Notes: generated by a model not told the origin, from the sequence alone. DNA of 64,000 bases from Comamonadaceae bacterium (GCA_027488215.1 JAIYCB010000012.1:1-64000), one strand, 5' to 3'; numbered from the stretch's first letter, positions 55,970 to 64,000 are shown. A program made the numbers and translations.

Positions 55970-56326
55970 ATGAAGTTCATATTTATTGCCATGGTGGCAT
56001 TACTGACTGGATGCTCGACGAGCCAGATAAACCTCCCATACGAACAACCTGTTGGTTGCAATAGTTCTGACGCAATCGCTCAGTGGAAAGCCCGGATGCC
56101 ACAGTACACGAAAAAAAGAATTCTTTCAGAATTGCTGATGGGCAACCCTGATGCCAGAATTATGGCAACAGGTGGAACTACTAAGACTGTTGAAAGACGG
56201 GATAAAGACAATAAGCAGGTTGAAGTTGTAGTGAACGAACTAGGCAATATAGTTCGTGCAATTGACTCAAGAACAGGTTGCGATATCGGCCCATTGGATT
56301 TTGCCAGGCGAGGCGTTAAATTGTAG
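55970..56326 (+). CDS. Small lipoprotein, prophage cargo
   Basis: A 118-residue protein with a clear lipobox (MKFIFIAMVALLTGC, lipidated cysteine at 15). The mature part is polar and contains two further cysteines (GCNSSD and GCDIG). It may sit in the outer or inner membrane leaflet. Prophage lipoproteins sometimes block superinfection; nothing here shows that directly. It follows the 473-residue gene by 43 bp on the same strand. Confidence 0.65.
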   Translation: MKFIFIAMVALLTGCSTSQINLPYEQPVGCNSSDAIAQWKARMPQYTKKRILSELLMGNPDARIMATGGTTKTVERRDKDNKQVEVVVNELGNIVRAIDSRTGCDIGPLDFARRGVKL

Positions 56327-56482
56327 TCACTGAAGAACCTACTTTACGCCCTTGGGCACAGACAATCGGCTTCGACCGCTGTGTTACTGGCTGACAAACA
56401 ATATTTTAGATAGCGAAAGGCAGGCTTTGACGAATAGTAACTATCCAATCGAAAGCCATGCATCTAAGAATTAAATCGACAG

Positions 56483-57205
56483 TTAAAATAAACTTTTTAC
56501 TTTTTCAGCTTCTTTGGAATTCTGAATTTTTCGTATTGAAATACTTTTAACGCCAACTTCTCCAACACTAATAGATCGTAAACTTGAAGGGCACATGTTT
56601 GAAATCCAATCACTCATTCTAGTCTCAATTCGTGAATCTACTGAAACCTCATCCACCCAAGTCGAAATAATTGAACCGCTTGTTACCTTAAAATTTGCAC
56701 CGTTTCTATAGATACATTGCTCATCTTTTCTATTATTATTTTCTTTACCAGGTCCAAATTTTTCAGCAATCTGTGCTTTCGTTCGATCATACACACTCGA
56801 AACACGCTCGAAACTTATATTAAGGGAAATAAGCTCATCGCCTTTAAATGCAAGAATAACAGAGAACGGCTGTGAGCTTAATGGTGTAGTAATTTTTGCA
56901 TCAAACTGATCAACGCCTTCAACTTGACCACCATGTCTATATATAAAAGTTGTCATAGGCGATGATAAATAAACGCCATCCTTTTCGGTAAGCTGCACAA
57001 TAGCTTCTCTACTCATGCCAATTTTTATTGGCCCAAAACCATTTGGACCCGTAGGAGTCCGAGACGAAGGTGGCGTGAGAGTAGGCGTCACTTCTTTCGT
57101 TTGATTTTGATTTGAATTGGAAAAGCTCTTTGAATCAGGCTGAACTTGTGCTGTACAAATACCAACGGTAAAGCAGAGAACAAACAATGAAAAAGTCTTA
57201 TTCAT
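56483..57205 (-). CDS. Exported protein of unknown function, prophage cargo
   Basis: A 240-residue protein with a signal peptide (MNKTFSLFVLCFTVGICTA, then QVQP). A Ser/Thr/Pro/Asn-rich linker (about 22-55) leads to a domain starting GFGPIKIGMSREAIVQL, a pattern seen in periplasmic proteins of several families, and then beta-rich sequence with three cysteines (in DEQCIYRNG and SNMCPSS). The ATG at 57205 has GAAGGAAA upstream. It is convergent to the lipoprotein gene. Low GC. No confident family. Confidence 0.6.
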   Translation of the reverse strand: MNKTFSLFVLCFTVGICTAQVQPDSKSFSNSNQNQTKEVTPTLTPPSSRTPTGPNGFGPIKIGMSREAIVQLTEKDGVYLSSPMTTFIYRHGGQVEGVDQFDAKITTPLSSQPFSVILAFKGDELISLNISFERVSSVYDRTKAQIAEKFGPGKENNNRKDEQCIYRNGANFKVTSGSIISTWVDEVSVDSRIETRMSDWISNMCPSSLRSISVGEVGVKSISIRKIQNSKEAEKVKSLF

Positions 57206-57719
57206 CAAATTTCCTTCGATCAAATATTTTCATTAAAGAAATTTCCAGTGGTTAAAATTAATCCGAATCGATAACCAAATGGTGTTGACCTCAAAACCCA
57301 GTACCGCCGTTAGGTTCAATTTACCGCTCGTAATACCTGAATCGCTTGGCTGGCAGGTAGCCCAACAGATTGGGCGAATGGTCTCAATTGTACTCATTGC
57401 ACCACGTGGGTGTTGCAACCGATGCAGTTTTAACCATGTGTCCCGAAAACTGATGATCAGTCGAGTTCTGAGAAATCAAGTGTCTAAGCTAATTGCAGGG
57501 CGCAAGTCACGGTCAATCAAAATTGATAGTGCTGGTCAAAGAACCCTCAGGGTCAAAACCTATAGAAATAATTATTTGATGAAAAGATCACGACCCATGC
57601 CGATCAATGATCCAAGCCTGGCCACGGGGAATGTCATCTGCCTGGTGGCAATCGAGACATGAGTCCAGCCCCCGTCCTGTGACTTCAAGAACTCTTTGAT
57701 CAGAAAAGATAGCCCTCCG
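57206..57719. other. Gene-free interval between cargo and lysis genes
   Basis: No gene is supported. A 127-codon open frame on the plus strand (57279-57662) lacks a ribosome site, has unlikely codon use and shows no motif. The interval should hold the promoter of the leftward cargo gene at 57205 and the terminator of the leftward lysis and tail transcript, although no perfect hairpin was found. Confidence 0.45.
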
Positions 57720-58238
57720 TCAACCAGCGTTTAATCTTGCTGCTAATAGGTCAGTTTTAACTACTGAACTCGAACTGGTCCCAAACCAATAGGACAGTAC
57801 GGTCATGGCAATTGCATCCAGCAATCCCAAAACGCGCCCAACGACAAGTTCACTGGCGCCAATAGGCAAGCCAAAAACAAGCACGGCAACCTCCGTTCCC
57901 AGGCATATCGCAAGCAACAGCACCGACAACCAAAACAGCGGCCTTTGTGTGCCTCCGGTGGCGTTGGCTTGACGGGCGCTGTCACGGTCTTTGAAAGCGA
58001 GCTCCGCATACTTAAAGCCGCGCTCGCGCTCGTTTTCTTGGAACTGCAACTCCAGCTGACGCAGCTGGCTGATCTGATCTGCCGTCAGCCGCCCCCCTTC
58101 AATGGCTTTGCGCACGTCCTCCTGCCCTGCCCCACCGACGATGCCGATCAGGGCCGCAACAGCCTCACCGGCGAGCGGTCCCGCCAGTGCGGCTGCCACG
58201 GTGGGAGCCACCGTCTTGAGGGTTTTGAGCCAGTCCAT
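57720..58238 (-). CDS. Holin-like phage membrane protein
   Basis: A 172-residue protein with a hydrophobic N-terminal region (about 8-37, TVAAALAGPLAGEAVAALIGIVGG), a charged helical linker (RQLELQFQENERERGFKYAE) and two C-terminal membrane segments (LFWLSVLLLAICLGTEVAVL and a VVGRVLGLLDAIAMTVLSYW segment). This layout fits the holin family with three membrane segments known from gene transfer agents and phages, which opens the inner membrane for the lysis enzyme. Its ATG overlaps the stop of the peptidase gene (TGATG). Confidence 0.75.
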   Translation of the reverse strand: MDWLKTLKTVAPTVAAALAGPLAGEAVAALIGIVGGAGQEDVRKAIEGGRLTADQISQLRQLELQFQENERERGFKYAELAFKDRDSARQANATGGTQRPLFWLSVLLLAICLGTEVAVLVFGLPIGASELVVGRVLGLLDAIAMTVLSYWFGTSSSSVVKTDLLAARLNAG

Positions 58239-58696
58239 CAAACGATCCCCACGTTGTATCCACTGGCGGTGCGGGTGATGATGCGATTTTGCGGCTTACC
58301 GGGGACCACTAGGCTCACGTGTACCCAGCTGCTGTACTCCAAAATCAGTTGCCCTATCTGCAAACTGTTCACTGCAGAGGCCAAAGCCCGACAAACCATC
58401 TGCGGAGAACCAAACGCCGGAGCCCGAAAGTCCACCGCCATCATGCGTTGATGATCCGACTGCCCTGCCCCACCTATGGCCGTGTTCAGCGCGGGGCATC
58501 GATAGCCGCTGGTGATCACGACCGGGACCTGTTTACCAGCCAAGTCGGACAGGTAAGCTCGAATCCGCTCCATCAGGTGTGCCATCTCCAACGCCTTGTT
58601 GGTCAGTTGCGGCGGCAGGCTGTTGTCGATGTCCAGACGCAAAGCTGTGTCCGAGCGTGTGAACTCTGCCAGGGTGAAATGTGGCGATAACTTCAT
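58238..58696 (-). CDS. Phage endolysin-type peptidase, M15 family
   Basis: A 152-residue protein of the peptidase M15A type that cuts peptidoglycan cross-links. It starts MKLSPHFTLAEFTRSDTA, the typical N-terminus, and shows TSGYRCPALNTAIGG (about 62-76), the zinc ligands in SDHQRMMAVDF (His and Asp, about 80-90) and the third ligand in WVHVSL (about 124-129). It has no signal peptide and therefore needs a holin, encoded directly downstream. The start overlaps the stop of the upstream small gene by four bases. Confidence 0.85.
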   Translation of the reverse strand: MKLSPHFTLAEFTRSDTALRLDIDNSLPPQLTNKALEMAHLMERIRAYLSDLAGKQVPVVITSGYRCPALNTAIGGAGQSDHQRMMAVDFRAPAFGSPQMVCRALASAVNSLQIGQLILEYSSWVHVSLVVPGKPQNRIITRTASGYNVGIV

Positions 58697-58944
58697 TTGC
58701 CAGCACGCTCAATCAAGCGGTCCAATTTGTCATTGATGCGGTCCAGCTGGCTGCGCAGCACGGAGGACGTTTCCTTTTGATAAAGCATCTGCGACTCCAC
58801 CACCGCCACGCGTTGCTCGATCTTGTTGACGTAGACGATGGCTGAAATCGCGACCGTCAGCGTCGTGATCAAGTGCCCCAACTGAATTTCCTTTTTCAGG
58901 TGCCAGCCCTGCAGCCTGCTGGGCTCCGTTGCCTTGTCTGTCAT
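58693..58944 (-). CDS. Small coiled-coil membrane protein of the lysis cassette
   Basis: An 83-residue protein with one membrane segment (about 23-43, LGHLITTLTVAISAIVYV) and a C-terminal coiled coil (RSQLDRINDKLDRLIER). Topology resembles phage spanin or holin-accessory proteins, but no signal peptide or lipobox is present, so it may instead be a pinholin-type or regulator protein. Its end overlaps the peptidase gene by four bases. Confidence 0.65.
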   Translation of the reverse strand: MTDKATEPSRLQGWHLKKEIQLGHLITTLTVAISAIVYVNKIEQRVAVVESQMLYQKETSSVLRSQLDRINDKLDRLIERAGK

Positions 58945-58980
58945 GTCATCCCCTTTTCAGTCAATATGTGGCAAGTCACT

Positions 58981-59826
58981 TCAGCCAATGAAACAATTCA
59001 CTGATCCGTTGTCAAAGAGCTCCGTCCCACCCACGGTAGTCAGGCGCAAGGAGATCAAATCGGTATTGAGACCTTTGTGGCAAACCGTAGTGCCCACAAA
59101 GCCGCTGGCCCCGTCTTCGGCGTAAACGCTGGCGGTGATCGTGTACAGAAAACTGGTGGGGTGTTGGCGCAAGATGGTGATGTTTCCATAACGCTTGGTG
59201 CCTGCTGTAGCGCCCGCCAAGATGGCACCCGCTGTGCCGCTAACCCAGTTGCTGCTGGCACTGCTCGACTCGGTCAACGCACCCACGTAGGAGGTGTTCT
59301 CGATCCCACCAGAATCGCCCAACTGCAACAAGACGCGGCTGGTCCCGCTGGTGGAGACCCCATCAAGGGCCAAAGTGACACGGTTGATGCCCGTGGGGAT
59401 ACCAGAAATATCCACGGAACTACCTGTACCGACGCTGTTGACGCCCAAACCCACCGGTAAGAGCACCGGACCGTGAACCCCGTTGAACCCACCATGCCAC
59501 GCCTTGACGCTGAAGATGGTGTAGGTGCCGGTCACAACCTCAAACATACGGGCGTAGCTTTCTGGCTTGTTCCAGTTGGTTGTTGCAGTGGAACTGCTGA
59601 CCGCTCCTGTTTGCCGGTGCACCACCACATAGTGGGTGTTGCTGGCCGTCAAACTCAAAGTCCCATCCGCAATAGTCAAACCGCTCCACAAGCCGCCGTA
59701 GTAGCCCAACACCAAGCCCGAGCTGGTTGCCGGGTTGCGCGTCAGGCACGATGCCCATTCCAGGGAAGCAAAGTTTTCATTGATTGGGATTTCCGGGCTG
59801 GCCTGGTTGCCACTGATGTTTTGCAT
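58981..59826 (-). CDS. Phage tail-associated receptor-binding-like protein
   Basis: A 281-residue protein directly downstream of the tail tip gene and ahead of the lysis genes, the usual place for tail fibre or receptor-binding proteins. The N-terminus (NISGNQASPEIPINENFASL) is of the type seen in phage tail-end proteins with N-terminal anchors. The rest is Ser-, Thr- and Gly-rich beta-type sequence typical of adhesin domains. The exact role is inference. Confidence 0.65.
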   Translation of the reverse strand: MQNISGNQASPEIPINENFASLEWASCLTRNPATSSGLVLGYYGGLWSGLTIADGTLSLTASNTHYVVVHRQTGAVSSSTATTNWNKPESYARMFEVVTGTYTIFSVKAWHGGFNGVHGPVLLPVGLGVNSVGTGSSVDISGIPTGINRVTLALDGVSTSGTSRVLLQLGDSGGIENTSYVGALTESSSASSNWVSGTAGAILAGATAGTKRYGNITILRQHPTSFLYTITASVYAEDGASGFVGTTVCHKGLNTDLISLRLTTVGGTELFDNGSVNCFIG

Positions 59827-59838
59827 GAAATTTCCTTT

Positions 59839-62800
59839 TTAAATCTTGGCTTGCGCTGGCCAGCCCCGACCCACCGTGACTGACAACTGGTAAACCTTCA
59901 CGTACAAAACCGTTTGCAACGCCCCAAAGTCAGCAATCTGCTGGGCCGCCGTGTAAAGCACTGCATTGGTGCTGGCAGTTACGGTGCGTTTGATGCTGGC
60001 GTAGGTCAAATCGGCGTAAATCTCAACTTCGTACACCTCGGCGTTTTCAGCCAGCGGCGCTGACGGAACCAAGGGGCCAACGAAACGGGTTTCCACCCGA
60101 GTGCGGCGCAGCCACTCAATCGTGATCGCCCCATCGGTTTGCGAAATTTCTTTGTGCAGGTGCACAGGCGCTATTGGTCGCAGGTACAGGCCATAGTTGT
60201 TGAACGAAACGCGCGTGCCGTCGCTGTACTTTTGGTCGGCGCTGACCGCCACCCAGTTTTGCTGTGTTCCCAGTGCAGACAGTGTTTGGGGCAAGAATTG
60301 CGTACCGCCGTTGGTCTGCAACAAAGTGAATTCAGAGCCTGTGAAAGCCACGTAATTCATCGCAAACTCTGATCCGTTGCGGTAGCGCAGCAGATTGCGC
60401 AGACGGTATGTTTTGGCTGCAATCAGTTCAGCTGTCTGAAACTGGAACACCTCGTAGCCCAGCACGGCCAAGTTCAACGTGGGGTCCTTCAGCAAAGCCT
60501 CACGCGTCACACTGGAAAGTGAATCGGCCGCTGTTAACAATACATCCACCGTGCTGCTTTGATCCATCACGCTGCCATTTGTCCAATCGGCCAAGGTGTT
60601 CAGACTCTTGCCCATGATGGCGCGAATTGAATATTGCCCGACGATGGTTGGTGCAGAGCCGTTGTCCGCATACACCGTGCAGCCCGCCCAATCAGTCGCG
60701 TCACTGCCCACGGCCACGTAAACGCCAATCCGATCGGCAAAAGGGTCGAGCACCGTGGGCAAAGTGGTCAAGACACGCATCTGGGTTTTGGCGGGTGGCA
60801 ACACCGTGACTTGTGAGCCATCGGTGATGGCGGCAACTTCGCCACTTTGAACCAGGACACTGGCGTCTTCCTTGACCCCAGTGAAAGTCAAAATGCCATC
60901 GGTTTCTTTGCGCGACAACATCCGCATGTCGTAACTGGAGCCATCCCGATCCACCAAACGCAACACATCATTGGGCTCAAAAGCGTAATACTTGCGCGAC
61001 AAACTGATCGTGACTTGCAAGGCCGACAACACCCTGTTCAGCAGCAACGTCTCCGCAATCTCTTTGGCTTCGTTGGGCGAAAAACTCAAGGGCAGTTGCA
61101 GCGTGGTGGTGTTGTCTTGGGTCCTGACCAATCGATCGGCATATTGCGTATCTGTTTGGTAATCGCGCTGTGGGCAGATGTAGGTAACCGCCAATTTGGC
61201 AGGGATTTCCAGTTCATCCACTTGCGTCAGCGGCATCGGATCGTGATCGCCTTCACGTTTGTCACTGGCGGACATGTCGGTATACGGCACCGTGACCACC
61301 GCATCTTGCCCCCGGTGCCGGAAATACAGCTTGTCGCTCAAATGGCAGTCGAAGAAATAGGCTGTGGCCAATTGCTCCAGCAGCACGCGTACGCTGGTGA
61401 CTTGGCCTGACATCATGCCGTTCACAATCTTGCTGCGCGAATCCAAGTTGCTGGCGTCGTACTGTTCGGGCGTCAGACCAGCACGTGCGCAAAGATTCTC
61501 AACTACTTGCCGCAGGGTTGGAGACGTGGCTGTGCTCAAACCAAAAATCAGCGGGATCGGTTGACTGGCAATGCAGAGGGTTTCGTTTTGACGCAACACG
61601 TTCCAAACGTTGGTTGTCGGATTCCAGCGATAAATCTCTCCACGATCTGAATCAACGATGTAGATGTGTTCGTTGTCCACGTCATAGGCCATGAACTGCA
61701 TGTAAGAGGCAACCACCGGGCTGGTGTATTCGTCCACATAAGTCAGCGTGACACTTGATGGATAAGTGGTCACGGTGGTCACATCAAATTCCAAAACACG
61801 GTTGTCGTATTGCATGCCCAAATAGGCTTTGGTGTTGTCTTGACTGAATACCAAATCACCAGCTTCGTCGGCAACAGTAAAGTCCCCAGGCCACGCCTCT
61901 ACCACTGCGTAGCTGTACATGTCGATGCGCCACAAGGATTCGGTACAAAAGAACAAGAAGTTATCGTCAGCACTGAAGGTGCCACCGCCTGCGTCTTGCG
62001 AAGTGTCACTCGTAACTAGAACATCAGCGATCTTTACGCGAGTGGCTGTGTTGTAGATGTATAGCCTCGTGATGTCATTGCCGAATGGATCGATGAATTG
62101 CATCGGCATCACCAATCGGGTTCCAGCGTGGTTTAAGTACAGTCTCCAAAAGAAATTGGTGGACGCATCTGGGAATGGAATCGTGAAAGCCTCAGTGGCT
62201 GTCTTGGCTGCGGTGTCAATTTCAAAGATGAACGGGTGGTCAACAATCAGGTAGTACACCTTGCTGTAATCGGGTGAAATCACCATCCAACCCGGCACGT
62301 TGTAGGTGTCTTTCATGCCAAGACTGATTCGTGAGAGCGTTGCCCCGGTAAGACGCGACTTTTCAAAAACAGAGAACTCAATGACCGAGCTGTTGCCGTT
62401 TTCGTCAGGCAGGCTTTCGGTGTACGCGGCAACCCAGAAACTGTCCGTCACCGGGTTGTAAACCGCTGCAAACTCAAAGTAGGTCAGGGGCTCTTCGATG
62501 ACTTCACGCGTAGCAGGATCATCGGGAGACAAAAATCCGACCGTACCGCCATTGACGCCGCTGACCCCGCGAACACCAAAATCTGAGGTCAACCAGACCG
62601 ATCCGGCGGTTACACCTTGAGTGCAGACTTCAAAGGTCAAATTGGGTAACGCACCAGATGTTCCAAGCCCGAAGTTTTTGAAAAAGATGGAGCCACGGCC
62701 CCGGTAGGCTGGCGCATTAGGATGACCATCGGGATCGGGCATCTGGTTCGCAGCACCCGTGTACACCGTCATGCGCGTCCAAGCGTTGGTGTTATCGCTG

Positions 62801-63234
62801 GCATCGACCGAACTGCCTTCGGCGGCATTGGATTTGTTGTAGATCAGCTTGCCGTTGGCCCAAATACGGGTTACATCGAAAATTTCCACATCGGTCAGCA
62901 AGAAGTGCAGATCCACTTCGTAGGTGTACGTGGTTTGGCTCACGCCTCCCCCACCCTTCCCGCCCTGCTCTGTGGTGGTGGCAATTTCGCGCTTTTCGCT
63001 TGCCCAGATCAACTGACCCGACATGCGCATCGTGCCTTGCAAATACGGGATGGGGGAGCCATAAGCGCTGCTGGAGACCGTCAAGTCTTCTATGCGCGGA
63101 CCCGAGATGTTTTGATCTGGGGCAAAGGCCATGCCCAACGCATTGCCTGCCATCCAGCCCCATGAAGCACCCGTGGTGCCGCCCACGGCAAAGCCCACCG
63201 CTGCTCCAGCGGCCGAAATGATGAGTTGGGACAT
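59839..63234 (-). CDS. Phage tail tip protein (gpJ/GTA host-specificity type) with central propeller-like insertion
   Basis: A 1131-residue tail tip or baseplate hub protein. The N-terminus has a glycine-rich hydrophobic region (AAGAAVGFAVGGTTGASWGW) and then SGPRIEDLTVSSSAYGSPIP, typical for gene-transfer-agent and siphophage tail tip proteins. The hub domain continues to about residue 205 (PAYRGRGSIFFKNFGLG, LPNLTFEV) and resumes near 570 (TLRQVVENLCARAGLTPEQY). Between them lies an insertion with repeated beta-propeller-like segments (YNPVTDSFWVAAY, SPDYSKVYYLIVDHP, SADDNFLFFCTESLWRID, SQDNTKAYLGMQYDNRVLEF). The C-terminal part (from about 930) looks like fibronectin-type or attachment domains. 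The start overlaps the stop of the NlpC/P60 gene (TGATG). Confidence 0.85.
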   Translation of the reverse strand: MSQLIISAAGAAVGFAVGGTTGASWGWMAGNALGMAFAPDQNISGPRIEDLTVSSSAYGSPIPYLQGTMRMSGQLIWASEKREIATTTEQGGKGGGGVSQTTYTYEVDLHFLLTDVEIFDVTRIWANGKLIYNKSNAAEGSSVDASDNTNAWTRMTVYTGAANQMPDPDGHPNAPAYRGRGSIFFKNFGLGTSGALPNLTFEVCTQGVTAGSVWLTSDFGVRGVSGVNGGTVGFLSPDDPATREVIEEPLTYFEFAAVYNPVTDSFWVAAYTESLPDENGNSSVIEFSVFEKSRLTGATLSRISLGMKDTYNVPGWMVISPDYSKVYYLIVDHPFIFEIDTAAKTATEAFTIPFPDASTNFFWRLYLNHAGTRLVMPMQFIDPFGNDITRLYIYNTATRVKIADVLVTSDTSQDAGGGTFSADDNFLFFCTESLWRIDMYSYAVVEAWPGDFTVADEAGDLVFSQDNTKAYLGMQYDNRVLEFDVTTVTTYPSSVTLTYVDEYTSPVVASYMQFMAYDVDNEHIYIVDSDRGEIYRWNPTTNVWNVLRQNETLCIASQPIPLIFGLSTATSPTLRQVVENLCARAGLTPEQYDASNLDSRSKIVNGMMSGQVTSVRVLLEQLATAYFFDCHLSDKLYFRHRGQDAVVTVPYTDMSASDKREGDHDPMPLTQVDELEIPAKLAVTYICPQRDYQTDTQYADRLVRTQDNTTTLQLPLSFSPNEAKEIAETLLLNRVLSALQVTISLSRKYYAFEPNDVLRLVDRDGSSYDMRMLSRKETDGILTFTGVKEDASVLVQSGEVAAITDGSQVTVLPPAKTQMRVLTTLPTVLDPFADRIGVYVAVGSDATDWAGCTVYADNGSAPTIVGQYSIRAIMGKSLNTLADWTNGSVMDQSSTVDVLLTAADSLSSVTREALLKDPTLNLAVLGYEVFQFQTAELIAAKTYRLRNLLRYRNGSEFAMNYVAFTGSEFTLLQTNGGTQFLPQTLSALGTQQNWVAVSADQKYSDGTRVSFNNYGLYLRPIAPVHLHKEISQTDGAITIEWLRRTRVETRFVGPLVPSAPLAENAEVYEVEIYADLTYASIKRTVTASTNAVLYTAAQQIADFGALQTVLYVKVYQLSVTVGRGWPAQAKI

Positions 63235-63665
63235 CAGTGAACCCCTGGAAGTTGGAATGCTGCGACAAAGAACATTGCTTTGCTGAACATGAGCCGCTGC
63301 TCGACCACCTTGCCGTAGGCTGAGGCTGCGTGGATGATGCTGAAACCGCCATGCCGGTAATCACCGATGATTCCGAAATGCTGTGGCAGCTTGTCAAAGC
63401 CCACCACCACGACGTCACCGATCTGCAGCTGATCCAACGGAACCCATGTCATCTTTTCTCTGGCCATGGCCATCAGTGCACGGCCATCGGGATAGCGGCT
63501 GTAGCCGGTTACATCAAAGTCCTGCTGCACCATACCCAGCTCACGGGCCACACCAATGACCAGACCAATGCAATCAACCCCAACTGCTTTTAAGCGGGCC
63601 TGGTGATGAAAAGGTGTACCCAACCAGTCGCGAGCAGCTGCGACAACTCTTGTGCGATCGGTCAT
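63234..63665 (-). CDS. Tail-associated NlpC/P60-type peptidoglycan peptidase
   Basis: A 143-residue cysteine peptidase of the phage cell-wall peptidase type (TIGR02219-like). The catalytic cysteine is in GVDCIGLVIG (about residue 32) and the histidine in LPQHFGIIGD (about 97), with the polar third residue in the following SIIHAASAYG segment. It precedes the tail tip protein, the usual order in siphophages, and probably cuts the murein during DNA entry. Start and stop codons overlap those of its neighbours by TGATG. Confidence 0.88.
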   Translation of the reverse strand: MTDRTRVVAAARDWLGTPFHHQARLKAVGVDCIGLVIGVARELGMVQQDFDVTGYSRYPDGRALMAMAREKMTWVPLDQLQIGDVVVVGFDKLPQHFGIIGDYRHGGFSIIHAASAYGKVVEQRLMFSKAMFFVAAFQLPGVH

Positions 63666-64000
63666 CAGGATCCCCCATTGCTGGAAGTGGTGCCCCGCCG
63701 ACCCACAATGGCCGTGATCTTGTCGATGCCCGGCACATGAGGCTCACCCTGAAAATTCAAGCCGTTGTTGAATTTGTCTATGCAGTCTTCGAGATAGCGC
63801 TTTTTGCAGCCAGCTGTGGCCACAAAATAATCACCCACCTCGGGTTGCACGATCAAGGGCAGTTGCAGGGTGAAGGTGTTGCTGGTGTGGCTTTTCACCA
63901 CCGCTCGCATTTGGTTGCAAGTGCCGCCTATGAAACCCACCGTCCCGTTTTCAAAAAAACCATCGGGCATCGGGTTGAAATCTTCGATGAAGGTCTGTTT
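63665..64000 (-). CDS. Phage BR0599/DUF2163-type tail protein, C-terminal part
   Basis: The frame is open to the right edge, so only the last 111 residues are seen. The C-terminal signature of the phage BR0599 family is present: a cysteine-containing TAGCKKRYLEDCIDKFNNGL followed by NFQGEPHVPGID. Family members lie between the tail tape measure or minor tail genes and the NlpC/P60 gene in siphophages and gene transfer agents. Function: tail tip assembly, inferred from position. Confidence 0.85.
   Translation of the reverse strand, partial: KQTFIEDFNPMPDGFFENGTVGFIGGTCNQMRAVVKSHTSNTFTLQLPLIVQPEVGDYFVATAGCKKRYLEDCIDKFNNGLNFQGEPHVPGIDKITAIVGRRGTTSSNGGS

Larger units (their letters stand above)
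53180..64000. mobile_element. Integrated siphovirus-like prophage, left end
   Basis: From the tRNA-Cys fragment rightward, gene content and base composition change. After four unassigned cargo genes come, all leftward, a holin-like protein, an M15-type peptidase, a small coiled-coil membrane protein, a receptor-binding-like protein, a 1131-residue tail tip protein, an NlpC/P60 tail peptidase and a BR0599-type protein. This tail order is found in siphophages and gene-transfer-agent-like elements. No integrase, repressor or head genes are in the window; they should lie to the right, with the second attachment site. Confidence 0.8.

Noticed and set aside
57279-57662. 127-codon open frame in the prophage interval
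   Set aside because: No ribosome site, no recognisable motif and unlikely codon use; kept only as part of the unexplained interval.
1-64000. CRISPR array, rRNA operon or intact insertion sequence
   Set aside because: No regularly spaced direct repeats, no rRNA-like sequence and no transposase with DDE or similar motifs were found on either strand.

Overview
The window is a 64 kb piece of a high-GC betaproteobacterial chromosome, most probably Burkholderiales and close to Comamonadaceae. This is inferred from three orphan Bug/TctC-type solute-binding proteins, an EarP/EF-P pair with arginine at position 32 of EF-P, a polyhydroxyalkanoate phasin, a fused LivHM permease and the Mfd, UvrC, PgsA, Acs and class I fumarase genes. 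No rRNA operon, CRISPR array or intact insertion sequence was seen.

Bases 1-5560 hold the end of mfd, two Bug-type binding proteins flanking a quinone-oxidoreductase-like gene, two small secreted proteins and a stretch of decayed sequence. Bases 5770-8430 carry a four-run G-quadruplex motif, tRNA-His, ppiD, tRNA-Val and a HU gene, with clear terminators. Bases 8678-15224 contain a tartrate/D-malate dehydrogenase-type gene, an EamA transporter overlapping pgsA, uvrC, and on the other strand earP and efp, which form one functional unit: rhamnosylation of EF-P for translation of polyproline stretches. A LOG-family gene follows.

Bases 16280-28081 are a twelve-gene run on the minus strand with many 4-bp ATGA overlaps: histone-deacetylase-like protein, thioesterase, nitroreductase, LivHM-LivG-LivF ABC transporter without a binding protein, pncB, nhaD-type antiporter, 2-hydroxyacid dehydrogenase, rmuC and an MFS transporter. 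Bases 28188-46353 hold a phasin gene, a patatin lipoprotein and an iron-type binding protein around a Fur-box-like site, ahpF/ahpC, a DUF423 protein, cfa, a short-chain dehydrogenase behind a LiuR-like palindrome, a TetR regulator with twin operators and a divergent membrane protein, gamma-glutamyltransferase, a third Bug protein, acs, a YqhA-type protein, fumarase and murI. Bases 46354-53065 hold an MFS transporter, tRNA-Leu, small membrane and secreted enzymes, and an aminotransferase.

From about 53180 the window enters an integrated prophage-like element. Its left boundary is a 3' fragment of tRNA-Cys lying next to that tRNA's old terminator. Inside come about 4 kb of cargo, AT-rich in large part, with four genes I cannot assign, then a leftward-transcribed lysis cassette (holin, M15-type peptidase, small coiled-coil membrane protein) and tail genes (receptor-binding-like protein, 1131-residue tail tip protein with an apparent beta-propeller insertion, NlpC/P60 peptidase, BR0599-type protein) that run off the right edge. 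The cargo block is the most likely place for an undescribed function.
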